Shown in pieces: positions 9,959-20,994 of a DNA stretch of 64,000 nt. The notes under the pieces were generated by a model, which made no database searches, had not been told where the DNA came from, and worked only from the letters and a program-made list of their open reading frames with translations. The translations under genes were made by a program, and so were the position numbers. This DNA comes from Scytalidium lignicola (lineage: Eukaryota > Ascomycota > Leotiomycetes): positions 29,421 to 93,420 of the forward strand of contig NCSJ02000162.1 of the NCBI GenBank assembly GCA_002812745.2, written 5' to 3'. The first letter of the stretch is position 1; each line of letters opens with the position of its first letter.

Positions 9959-11684
9959 GGGGTATCCGCTTCGTCAATACTGTCAGGAGGGGAACCTCGG
10001 TGCCCAGATATGTTGTCTTCGTTCGGACAGTGGAAGCTCCTAGCTCATGCTGCTCAATGCCACTTGCGAGGAAATATAGCTCATCTCATAGGCGCATGAG
10101 CCCGGCCAACTCGACCCCCTGGTCTCGGTATAGTCTCGACACTGGATCCCCATCTGGGTCAAATAAGCACAATGAACCGTTTACGCTTCCAAAGAAGGCT
10201 CCCAAGAAGAGATCGGCTTACATTGCCCTGGGGAGTAACCTTGGCGATCGAGTATCAATGATTGAGAGGGCCTGTAAAGAAATGGAGGCCAAAGGGATCC
10301 GGATCAAGAGGACCAGTAGTCTTTGGGAAACAGAGCCAATGTATGTTCTAGATCAGGCACCTTTTCTAAACGGTGCTTGTGAGGTATGTTGTACAAAAAG
10401 GCATATTGTCTTATATAAAGATTAATCTCATATCTTTCTAGGTAGAGACCTTCCTGGAACCCCTGGAGCTCTTAGATGAGCTGCAAGGCATAGAAAATGC
10501 CATGGGCAGGAAGAAGGTCATTGATAAGGGCCCTAGGAATATCGACCTCGATATCCTGCTTTATGAGGATCAAGTTGTAGACAATGTGAGGCTCAAGATT
10601 CCTCATCCTCTGATGTGTGAGCGTGAGTTTGTACTTCGCCCATTAGCTGAGTAAGTTGAAGCTCTCATCTTAAAACCCTTTATGTGAGAGTCCCGTTATG
10701 CTAAGCATCAATAGACTCATTCCATCAAGACCTTTAAATCAAGCGAACCCCTGGACACTCACTCAAGACTACCTCAACGCCCTACCACCCTCATCATCGC
10801 CCATGTCCACCATCGCCCCTTTACGATCAGACACCCCCTTTATCCACGCTCTCGCAGCAACTCGTAGTACGCAGGTTATGGCCATCCTAAATGTCACCCC
10901 TGACTCCTTCTCTGACGGCGGCCTCCACTCCCACCAAACTCTCCCTAACGTGGTTCAAAGTTTCATCACCTCTGGTGCTACGATTCTCGATATCGGCGGA
11001 CAATCCTCAGCCCCATACACCCCTGACATTACTGCCGAAGAAGAAATCGCCCGTGTCGTCCCAGCCATAACCGCAATTCGCAGTATGGACATAGCAAAAA
11101 ACATCCCTATCAGCATCGACACCTACCGTGCCTCCGTCGCCGAGGCTGCCATCAACGCAGGAGCAGATATCATAAACGATATCTCATCCGGCCAGCTCGA
11201 CCCCGACATGCTATCAACTGTCGCCAGACTGAATAAAACAATATGTTTAATGCACATGCGAGGCACCCCAGCCACAATGCCCAAGCTTACCGATTACTCT
11301 CCCGACGGCCTCATCCCAACCATAGCATCCGAGCTTCTCGAGCGCATCTCCGAAGCCGAACAGGCCGGGATCCGCAGGTGGAGAATCATCCTCGACCCAG
11401 GAGTCGGTTTTGCGAAGAACCAAAGCCAGAATCTTGAGATCCTGAGACGGCTAGATGAGTTGCGCTCTTGGCCTGGTCTAGAGGGACTGCCCTGGCTGGT
11501 AGGAACTAGTAGGAAGGGGTTCATTGGCCGAATAACTGGCGTCGAGGACCCATCTAAGAGAGGATATGGAACTGCTGCAACAGTAGCCGCTGCAGTCCAG
11601 GGCGGCGCCGATATTGTTCGGGTGCATGATGTAGGGGAAATGAAACAGGTTGTTAATGTTAGCGATGCCATTTGGAGGGTCTAG
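9955..11684 (+). CDS. FOL1: Bifunctional HPPK-dihydropteroate synthase (folate synthesis)
   Basis: Three exons (9955-10383, 10442-10650, 10715-11684) encode 535 residues. HPPK (6-hydroxymethyl-dihydropterin pyrophosphokinase) spans about 86-225, with AYIALGSNLGDR and the signature GPRNIDLDILLY (173-184). DHPS, which joins the pterin to p-aminobenzoate, spans about 250-530, with ILNVTPDSFSDGG (271-283), GADIINDISSG, MHMRGTP, ILDPGVGFAK and GTSRKGFIG. The first 85 residues are basic and Ser/Arg-rich, compatible with a mitochondrial leader. They show no dihydroneopterin aldolase domain, unlike the trifunctional yeast Fol1, so that step must be encoded elsewhere. The loop that usually reads STRPG is SSAPY (310-314). 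ATG 9955 is the first long-frame Met; Met35 and Met48 are alternative starts. The product branch is the target of sulfonamides. Confidence 0.93.
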
Positions 11685-11977
11685 TTAAATTGGGGTAAAC
11701 CAATATTTATGGGTGTATTAGTAGCATGTATGGGTATGAATACTACGAGTATGAGTATGAGTATGTAGATGTATATAGATCATCAATCACAATAAAGTAA
11801 CATACATAATAAATATTCGTTGCTATGACTCGATTCTTGGAGCCTTGATATTAAGGCATTTTAGGGGTCCAAGGCTCCTCGCCTACCGCCTGACAATCAC
11901 TCTTTAACCTTCGTCATTGAACGAGCTTCCTCTTCACTCTCCACAATCTAGGCATCACTGTCCACCAGATCTCCTCC

Positions 11978-13564
11978 ATGCCAAAGAAACGATTTCAAGC
12001 ACAATACTCAAAACCACAAAGCACTGTACATCCATCTCTGGCTTCTGGACCCTCTGCATCATTTCGTAAATACCCCGCTACCCCCACTATGCAGCGACAG
12101 TTATTAGCTGCTAACACTTTCTCAGAAAATAATGCAGCCCCATCAGTAAACGATCTTATTTCAAATCTCCGGAGTTCCCAGCTTTCTCCTGATAATCAAC
12201 GACCGGCATCAACTGTTATAACCCCAACTCTCCCCCCGGCCCTTCGCCAGCTACTTGCTCACCCCGAAACGCCTGCACCTACGCCAAGGGCACGAAATCG
12301 CCGCTTTGATGAGAATGGACGACGTCTACCATCTGGACCACCCGCTCCCCGGAGTTGGCTTTCAGGATCTCGTCATGCTCCCGAATCGATGAAAACGTAT
12401 ACCGCCGACCGTCTCTACCCTCATGATGTCGAACATCTGCCTGGTCTCGCGGATTCAGATGGTGGGGAAATGGGCTTGCGAGATATGTGCTTAAGACAGA
12501 TGGCTCGAAATTGGGATTTTATCAAGGTGTACGAGATTAATAATCTCGCTGATATGCCAACCAGTCTGAGAATACGACTGATGAGCTATATTGCTGTATA
12601 TGGACCAGAAGAAGGGATTGGGCTTGATGGGTTGAAGAGCTTACTCATGGTTCCACTTGAAGGTGACCAGGAGGCAGAGCTTGAGTACCGGAATCTCGGG
12701 GAGAGAAATTACGAATTTTACCGTCTAGATCTGTCGGGCTCCGTCGGCCGTTCAATTTCATTTAAACAATTAGGTGAATTGGTACGGCAAGAAAAGACAG
12801 CGGGAGCGGATGATACGACTGAATCCTGGGATGAGAGTATATCGAGGTCCTTAAATGCACCCATTCCTCATCTAACACACTTATCATTATCACACCCGCC
12901 ACCAAATATTTCCTGGACTAAATTCCTAGCTTTCTCAAAGCTAGTTCCAACTCTTACACACCTGTCTCTTGCATATTGGCCACCCCCAAGTCTGACCCCA
13001 AATTCTATAACAGCGGTAATGAGCCCCCGAAACGGCATGAGTATTCAATACGGAGGTACTTCTTTTTATTCATTTAGTCTTGACAACGATTTTACGGAAG
13101 CAGCATCGATATTAAAACGTTTAGCTACAGCTCTCTACGGGTTAGTATATTTGGACTTAGATGCATGCTGCGAATGGGCGCCAGCATTGCGACAATTTAC
13201 AGTAAATTCACCCCTGGGTATTGACTGGAGAGCCCAATGGCCATTGCTGAGAACCATCACTTTGCGCAGTGGATGGGAACTTGAATCTGATTCCTCACTT
13301 CGAGATATACTGAGTGTTCGAAAAGCTTTTGTTCAGGCAGCTGCCACGCAGAACTATCTTAGGCAGCAGAGACATTCACAGCAATGGATCGATGTGGTGA
13401 AAGAAGATCTGGAGGCAAAATATTTTCATCTTTGGAGGAGCGATGAGGATTTTGCTAAACGAAGAGCTATGGGGTTCCCTAGCACCACCTCTTTACGTTC
13501 AGTCAGGACAAATTGGCAGGATATTGACGCAGAAGTGGCTGCGATGATAGAGATGAATACCTAG
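11978..13564 (+). CDS. Conserved-looking protein of unknown function, 528 residues
   Basis: A single-exon frame starts at ATG 11978, 293 bases after the folate gene stop on the same strand, with no upstream ATG in the immediate leader. Residues 1-130 are low-complexity, rich in Pro, Ser and Arg (for example PAPTPRARNRR). Residues about 140-450 look globular. They contain IRLMSYIAVYGPEEGIGLDGL and two leucine-rich-like strands, HLTHLSLSHPPP and LTHLSLAYWPPP, about 30 residues apart, followed by YLDLDACCEW. This spacing suggests a degenerate leucine-rich-repeat fold. The C-terminus is basic and probably helical. There is no signal peptide or membrane segment. Codon use and length argue that it is a real gene. 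I do not recognise the family well enough to name a function. Confidence 0.85.
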   Translation: MPKKRFQAQYSKPQSTVHPSLASGPSASFRKYPATPTMQRQLLAANTFSENNAAPSVNDLISNLRSSQLSPDNQRPASTVITPTLPPALRQLLAHPETPAPTPRARNRRFDENGRRLPSGPPAPRSWLSGSRHAPESMKTYTADRLYPHDVEHLPGLADSDGGEMGLRDMCLRQMARNWDFIKVYEINNLADMPTSLRIRLMSYIAVYGPEEGIGLDGLKSLLMVPLEGDQEAELEYRNLGERNYEFYRLDLSGSVGRSISFKQLGELVRQEKTAGADDTTESWDESISRSLNAPIPHLTHLSLSHPPPNISWTKFLAFSKLVPTLTHLSLAYWPPPSLTPNSITAVMSPRNGMSIQYGGTSFYSFSLDNDFTEAASILKRLATALYGLVYLDLDACCEWAPALRQFTVNSPLGIDWRAQWPLLRTITLRSGWELESDSSLRDILSVRKAFVQAAATQNYLRQQRHSQQWIDVVKEDLEAKYFHLWRSDEDFAKRRAMGFPSTTSLRSVRTNWQDIDAEVAAMIEMNT

Positions 13565-15463
13565 GATTAGTGAGAGTGCTAGGGCAGTTTTACGATAGAG
13601 TGAATACAAATAATGCATTTGATGACGACAAAATATCATTTAGTTCAGTACCTCTCTCCTCTCTCTGGTTTGAATACTTCGTTAGTATTTTATATTTTTG
13701 GGTATTCTTGGCAAAAGGTAAAAGATGCAATTTCCATTTTATCTGGGAGTAGTCGAAGGGTTTTTAATCATAGCTTTTGGATACAAGATTCTCTAACTTG
13801 AATCTCTGAGATTGCAAGAAGTCTCAAAACTTCCTACTGGGAAAATAATGATGACCAGGGTTTCAAAGCCACAAATATGATAAATCATCAAAAGTTAAGT
13901 AGCAAATTTCAAAATAAAACCTCTCTCTGCATTCCTATCTACTAGTATCGGATTTTATAGTAGCCTAGTCCTATCCTATACTATCCTACACTTTATTCAA
14001 ACTCTCAAAGCCCAAGGTGCTAAATCCAATATTTATCCTATTCCATTTACCCATCCTTTTTATCCCATATCCAATCCAACTCCTTCCCAAGAAACCGCGC
14101 ACAATAGAAAAATGTTACAAACAAACACAGTCACACACACAGAGAGACACAGATAGAACATATCTGCATTCTTCTTCCTTCGTCCGATTTTGCTAATCCT
14201 TACTCACGGCCAAATTCTAATCCACTCCACCCTTCTCTTACTTCCCGCCATCCACTCAACTCAACTCACGCTGCTACATTTCGCTACCACCCATCACTCC
14301 TACATCCTAAAAAAACAAAAAATAAAACCCATCAGAATATCCAACATCCAGATAACCCGTCCATCCCATCTCATCTTATTGATTCATGAAATTCATCCAC
14401 TTTTTTTTCAAAATTTCCAATTTCACCCTTTCTCACACAAAATTTCCCCTTTACCCTTACTCATAAAGCCCCCTTGAAAAGGAAATAAAACATTTTCTTT
14501 CCACTTCTTTGCTTTCGTTTCTCAAATCCAAATTAGTGCTTAAAGAGAGGTCATAAGATAAAAAATCCATCCTATACTTGCAACAAACAAGCAAACACAC
14601 AAAAAACGAAGAGTATAGCATCAGAGCNAAAAAAAGCACCGATCTTAAAAATGATAGAAGACGCAGATAGAAGGATTAAAAAAACCGTATATCATAAATC
14701 TCAATCCAATCCGACATGTTCTTTTTTGTAAAAAGAAATAGTCAAATCATGAGAAGAGAAAAGTTTTTGCAGAAAATAGCAAGAAATCTTTTTAACTTAA
14801 TTAATAAGTCGTAGTAGTAATAATAAAATAAATAAATAAATAAAAATAAGAAGTCCCAATAACGACACACTACTCATCACACACACATATAGATCCGTAT
14901 CTCACTTTTTAGCCCCTCGTACAGCGCAAACAGCACATCGAAACAACTACAGCATCGGAAGAAAAAGTCATATGCATAAATAAACCCAGCTCATACCAAC
15001 ATAATAATATAGTCCCCAACAAAAACATTCAACAAGTGGTATCCTTATCGTATACTGATGAAAAATTCCCATGTCCCTTTCCCTGTTCCTTTCCCNAAAA
15101 AAGTCAAAAGAAAAAATGAAGATTTAAAAAAGAAGTTTCCCCAGAGCAAGCCCCCTTTTTTTCTGTGACTGCTCAACAAAAGTCCTATATTCCTAGCGCC
15201 ATATCCAAGTGATTCCGTGATTCCCCTATTCCTAGGCAAACTAGTTCGAGAAAAGAAAAGAAATATGCCAGTAAGAAAAAGAAGATAGGCCGGAGATATG
15301 AAATGACGGAGATGACGGAAGGCCTAGGGTTTTTGATGTGATTGAACACAGCCGTTAAACGTATTTTCGTGAGCCATTCTAACAGGTTGGAGGACATTGT
15401 GGTTGAATGCAATGCCGATAACGTAAAAACAAAATACTCATCCAATCCAATCAGTATGGGAAA
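13565..15463. other. Convergent AT-rich intergenic region
   Basis: This lies between the 528-residue gene (+) and the NDT80-family gene (-). It is AT-rich with many A and T runs, an AATA-type simple repeat at about 14821-14846, and Ns at 14628 and 15096 beside A runs. Frames here give only low-complexity peptides. It is probably the two 3' untranslated regions plus spacer. Confidence 0.6.
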
Positions 15464-18400
15464 TCAGATATTCAACTCTTGCTGATGAATCAAAGTCGTA
15501 GGAAAATATCCCTTTGTCTCTGACGTTCCTTCCCATCTACCACATATCCTGCCTAAACTATCTTGTCCACTCGTCAAACTCGGCAACATATATCCACTCG
15601 AATACTCTGATTTCACTTTGATTTCGGAAGAAGTCGGAGGCGTAGGCGTGTATCTTGCTTCGTGTCCTTCATAAATGGCTGATGGGTAGTAACTGTATCC
15701 CGGAGTTTCTACAATACCTTTCACCTCTTCCGCAGACAGTACGGGTTCCATCGGGATCTGTAAAGGTGCAGAACTGGGGCGGTAGTGGTGTGCGTGACCG
15801 CCGTAAGAACTTCCATAACCTTGAGAGGGCAGGATGGATGATGTACCAGACATGTTGACATCGCCTGTTAATCGTGACGAGCCTCCAGTTGGGTATGAGC
15901 CACCACCACCGGCGCCTCCCGGGCCTGTAGTTGCGTTACTAGCCCGTCGTTCGCTTTGATAATGGCCTGGTGATCTGCCACGCACGACCATGGGTGCTGA
16001 CATTCGTGTTGCTACCTTCACCCAACGTTCAGGCTGGTGCTGTCCGAGATCTGCAAATAGCTCGACTAGGAGGTGATAGTATTGTTGCGCTGCTCTTCTC
16101 TTGCCATTATTTGCAGTGGCGCACTTGAATTGTATACGTTCAAATGTCGCCTCTAATTGCGGCTGATTGGGGGGAGCTCCGAAGCCCTGGTCATAGAGCC
16201 CTCGAGATGCGCTCCCAAGCCCATTGTCACCTCCATATAAAGTCTGGTGCGGCCGTGGCTGGACTGGTATTCGCGGTGGCTTGTCCTGTGGGCCCTTGTC
16301 TCTCTTAGGAGTGTGTTGGACGAGGTCGATGGGCTTTCCATCAATGCCATCTACCACCGCAGCAATACAGAGAGCCCAACCATAGACTGGAGCTGATCCG
16401 TGATTCTGCATCAGATGTATTGGCACATTATTCTGGACATTCGGATGCAGCGTAAAGGAGCAGTTCAGCGAGAAGTAATTCCTTCTGTAGCAAGTCCAGT
16501 CATTATCTGCCAGGAAAAAACCTTTGTCGATCTTTCCAAATATTTCGGGTCTGACAACCTGGCCGTCCGAAGTTTGTAGTTGATGTAGTAATTCGGTTGG
16601 GTTTAGTGGAGGGCTGCCTTCAAGCTGCGAATGCTCCATGCTTGCTGGAGTTGTGAAGCCACCACTCGATGATGGAGATAACGGAACACTTCTGATGCTG
16701 GTAGATGTCGGGGGCGATCTTGATGGAAGCTCAGATGTTCGTCTCAAATTAGTTCCGTAATGGTCTCGAGGATTGAGGGATGATCCTGGGTTTGGCAGAG
16801 CCTGACGGGATGACGGCGCCATTCCAATTGATCCCTCTCTTTGTATGAAATGTTAGTAGATTCTTTTTTGTTATTTATATTTTATGTTTACGAAAACAGG
16901 GATAGAGGAAAAAAGAGAGAGAATTTGAGTCTGCATATATCCAATCTCAACTTACAGAGGATTTAACCCTGGTTTACGATCGGGTAGAGAAGAATATGAG
17001 GTGTTTTGAGGATAATAGGAGGTCGGGTTGGTCGAATACGTGGAACTCAAACTCGTCGGGTACAGGTTCGAATATGAGGAATAGGGTAAGCCAGGGTTTG
17101 ACGGAGGTTGTGAAGTTTGCCCAGTAGAATATACAGGATTATTATGATGGACGCCGGAGTCCGACCTGAATCTAAAGAAAACGGTGACCTATCAGTTCTA
17201 CTTGTTGTGCAGTAAATTATATATCATGACCTATCCTGATTCAACGGTATGTACCTCAACTTGTCTCAAAGCCACTTGGCTCACGTGTGTAGGACAGAAT
17301 AATGCACAAGGTGGGACGAAAAGAGGCGAATAACTGCCGCGTGATACCCGTCTCGGTGGTGTTCGCGGAGGTTGATCAATGGTAAGCAGCACATTGTGTA
17401 ATGCAGGAGCAATGTAAAACAGCTGGAAAGTCGTGGCACATCCACGGCTTCAAAAGCTATGCGAAATGCAATTAAAGCAGACCAAAAATGCTGACTGCAG
17501 CAACAGCCAAGCAGCAGCGGGTGTGCCTGTTCCTGAAGCCGTTTTTTGTTGGGCACAGGCGCGGGAAAACAAAAGGGAAAACACCCAACCGGAGGACGAT
17601 GAGGTAGTGGTTGGTGGTGTTGGTGGTGGTATTGACTTACCGTAAATCATCAGTGGTTGGAACCGTCATATATCGCAAACCCATATCCGAATTCAGCGAA
17701 GGAGGGTGGATAAAGTCCTGCTTGGAAGAGCTGTCAGGCCCAGTGTGTGGCTCGATGCCAGTGTAAGCGACTGGATCTTGGAGATTACCAGTTTGCGAGA
17801 GCATGAAGTTCTTGAGGGTCAGATTTGACGGGGTAAAAGCTGAAGGAGTAGGTTGTTAGTGATTGCAAGCATCGCGGGGTGAGTTTGAAGATTCAGAGGT
17901 AGATGTTCTTATAGAGAAGGTAATTAGAGTTAAAAAGCACAGATCGGGGGAAAAAGCAAGAGTTGAGGAAGACCAAGGAAGGGGGATTGCAGAAATGGAA
18001 GAAGCACTCCGTCATTGGACTCGGGTGTCACCATAAGGTGTTCACCAGTGGATCCTTGCTCGCTGTTTCGGCCACAGCATCTGCTCTCACCCACCCTTCT
18101 GGCAGGGCTGAGTATCCTCGTCGCCGTGGTCATCGGGTGTCGTGCTGTCGCTGACAAAGATCTGCATCTCTGGTCGGACATGACTCAAACCACCAGACAA
18201 CCGCGAAACCGCAGGAGACTCGGATCTATTATTGCTGAGAGGTCTGTTGCGTTGCAGCAGAAGCTAAACTGTTGCCACCACTACTAACGGGGGGGTATGA
18301 AAATGCAAGTCCGTATAGATGTATGTGTAAATATATACACATATGCATAGATATAGATATATAGACATATAAATATAGCTTGTTCGGGGGCTTTGCATTC

Positions 18401-18598
18401 TAGAAGTGCCTGGAATATATGAAGAGAACCTTGACAGAGACTGCTTGTATCTAGCCATGGTTTTATCTCGAATAAAGCAGAGTAGAGTAGAGCAGAGTAG
18501 AGCAAAGTAGTGATAGCGATGATAGACGTGGTCAAAAGACAAGACGAGAAAACAGGACGATGGATGGGGGAGAGAGTCTTCTTCTCACCTTGATTCAT
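15464..18598 (-). CDS. NDT80/PhoG-family transcription factor (VIB-1/XprG-like)
   Basis: Four exons on the minus strand (18598-18589, 17839-17641, 17165-16956, 16838-15464) give 597 residues in consistent phase. Exon 1 encodes just Met-Asn-Gln plus one base. The first 230 residues are Ser/Pro/Tyr-rich and disordered. The NDT80 DNA-binding domain spans about 230-435: GKIDKGFFLADNDWTCYRRN, IDLVQHTPKRDKGP, FERIQFKCATANNGKRRAA, and VVRGRSPGHYQ at its end. The tail is Gly/Ser/Tyr-rich, then CGRWEG. Fungal relatives (Ndt80, XprG, VIB-1) regulate meiosis, extracellular protease and carbon-starvation responses, or heterokaryon incompatibility. The HTPKRDKGP segment makes me favour the VIB-1/XprG branch, without certainty. 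Introns 1 and 2 (749 and 475 bases) are far longer than any others in the window. A desert of about 14 kb lies upstream. Confidence 0.88.
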
Positions 18599-19160
18599 TT
18601 GCAGCCCAACACAGTCAAATTATTAACTGACCCTGCCCCCAAATGCCTCTTCTCACGGTCGCTTTGAGATAATGGTCGAGATTAGATGTGAATAGTCGTC
18701 GATACAAATCGGTGTGTAGGTTCTAGAATAGTGTTTTTGGTTGAGGAAATTCGGCTGAGGTATCTGACGGTCTAGACCCTTTTTTTCTCTTTCTCTCTTC
18801 ACACCACGAACAGCGAAGCAAGGGCGTTTGAAGCTCGCCAGAAGTGCCGCGAGCAGGCTGGACAGGAAGGAAGGAAGAAGGTCAGGATCGAAAAAGAGAG
18901 ATACAAATCACAATAACACCACCACGACACACCGAGGACGAGATGCAACGAGGAGAGCAGCGCCGGAGACGGTCTCCCCGCACAAGGGAGGGGGGTGGGC
19001 GGCGATTGTGGGTGAGAAGCAGGAAGAAAGAGTGAAAGAGTGAATCTGGCCTGGCGAGGTATAAATTTGGGGTGTGCGCAACGCGAGGAATTTAGTTGTC
19101 TGCCGCGCCTAGCCCAGAGGATCCGTCACTGGGGGGTGAGGGACTGGGGAGGGGGAGTTT

Positions 19161-19200
19161 ATGTGTGTGTGTGCTGTGTGTGTGCTGTGTGTGTGCGTGT
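19161..19200. repeat. GT-rich minisatellite
   Basis: GTGTGT tracts are interrupted by CT at regular spacing (units of about 11-12 bases), upstream of the NDT80-family gene. Confidence 0.75.
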
Positions 19201-19741
19201 ACTGTAAGTAAGTGAGTGGTAAGTGGTGAGTGAGCGTGTGGGTGGTGGTGGTAGGGTGCTGGGGGAGGGTTCAGAGAGGACGAGACAGGTGTGTGCAGGG
19301 CCCAGCAATAAGCACCAAAAGCACCAAAGCACCAAGTTAACCGTTCCGAAGCACAGGCCAGCAGAGGCGTCGGCAACCAGTGACGGGGGAGGGGAACGGA
19401 TCGCCTGGGGGGCGTGCTCCTAGGTTGTCCCTAAAGGCTGTACCCTAAGCTTGTCCTAGGCGGTCCTAGGCGGTCTGGGGCCTGGTGCTCGCAGGTACGG
19501 GCTTCTGGACCAGGGCCTGGGGGGAGCGCCCAAGCACCCGAAGGACCACTAGGAACCACTGAAATCCACGAGGGAACCACTCCGCTAGGGCTCCACTAGC
19601 AACCCTAACCGCGTCCCCTGGCCCGTTACCGCTGACGCCAAAGAATGGACCGCTGCGGATCCCTCGTCAACGACCCTCGACGCAATACACTGCACTGCAC
19701 TGTACTTTACTTTACTGCACCACACCACACCCTCGATAGCA

Positions 19742-19778
19742 AAAGAAGAAGAAGAAGAAGAAGAAGAAGAAGAAGAAA
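19742..19778. repeat. AGA/GAA trinucleotide repeat
   Basis: About twelve uninterrupted copies of a purine trinucleotide. Open frames on both strands through it (poly-Arg or poly-Ser) are artefacts of the repeat. Confidence 0.85.
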
Positions 19779-20843
19779 TTATCCTCTGCTCTCGTTCTCG
19801 CTCTCTTCTCAGCTCGCGGCTTTTCAAACCCTCGCTCCACCGAGGCGCTAGATGCGCGCGTCAAAGTAGATGAGAGTGATGAGAAAGGTTGTTGTCGAAG
19901 CTCTCGGGATCCTGGCCTGGAACCCCCTCTTTTACGTCGCGTAGTGATGCGGTGGTTACTACCCGGATCTGCTCCAAGCGTGACCCGTGCTGGGGAGAGA
20001 ATGGGGGTGGATACCGGCGGATATGGTGGAGTGTGTGATGTCTGGTCGAGGGCGGAGGGTGGAGAAGCCTCCCAATATGAAAAGGCAGGCTGCTGCTTCG
20101 GTCGCAGCAGGGCTACCAAGCTGGGACTACTACTTGCGAGTGCGGCCTTCCCGAACTGTAAATGTGCCCTGAAAAGTACGAGCCTGCGTGTACTCTTGTT
20201 CCTAGGTAGACGGAGTTTTGGGGTTGGGGTTTGTGTTGTATTGGTTGTGATGTGTCTATGAGGGTGTGTCTGTGTGTATGATGCTGGATGGTAATCTTAC
20301 AATATTTCGTCGCAGCTCGTCCGCGGAGCAATTCCAGATCCAGATCCAATCTCGAAGAGGACGTCAGGTCTGCAAGGGCCTAACTATCGGATCCAAAGGT
20401 GGCTCTCGTCTTTCGTCCGTTGTCGTAGTCGTCTTTATCTTCTTTTTGTTTGTGTGTGTGTCTCTCTCTCTTTCACTCTTGCGTTCTCCTTGAAAATTCG
20501 GGATAATGCTCGTCTCCTTGGTCTTCGTTCTTGATCAATAATCAACAATCGAGGCTATTAGGTGGCTACTCCTGCTGCTTTCTCCTCGTAGAATTAACGG
20601 CCCACAGACTCCAAGGTTGCAGTCAGACCGTGGGAATGCCTGATCTCGATCTCTCCGCCGGCCACCAGATGGCAAATGAGCAACGCCAGGTCTCCAGATG
20701 GCGTCGGCCACGGACTTCGCAGGCTCGGACAACCTTACGATCGACGTGCTGCGGGGCCACTTGCTGTTGCTTGCAGCTAGGAGACGCGGATTTCGTGCGC
20801 CGCCCCGTGCACAAGCGGGATGACCGGGGGCTGTAGATTATGT

Positions 20844-20884
20844 GCTTGCTTGCTTGCTTGCTTAAAAGAAAGAAAGAAAGAAAA
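20844..20884. repeat. Adjacent GCTT and AAAG tetranucleotide repeats
   Basis: Five copies of a GCTT unit pass directly into about five copies of AAAG. This is a compound microsatellite. Confidence 0.8.
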
Positions 20885-20955
20885 ACCCGCAATCGGGGTT
20901 GGTTATGTCAGACTTATCAAGGCACTTTGGATGCTGTTCTCGGTCGCCGGTCAGA

Positions 20956-20994
20956 ACACACGCACACATGCAAATACACACACGCACACACACC
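20956..20994. repeat. AC-rich dinucleotide repeat
   Basis: An interrupted AC/GC/AT dinucleotide tract with no coding signal. Confidence 0.75.
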
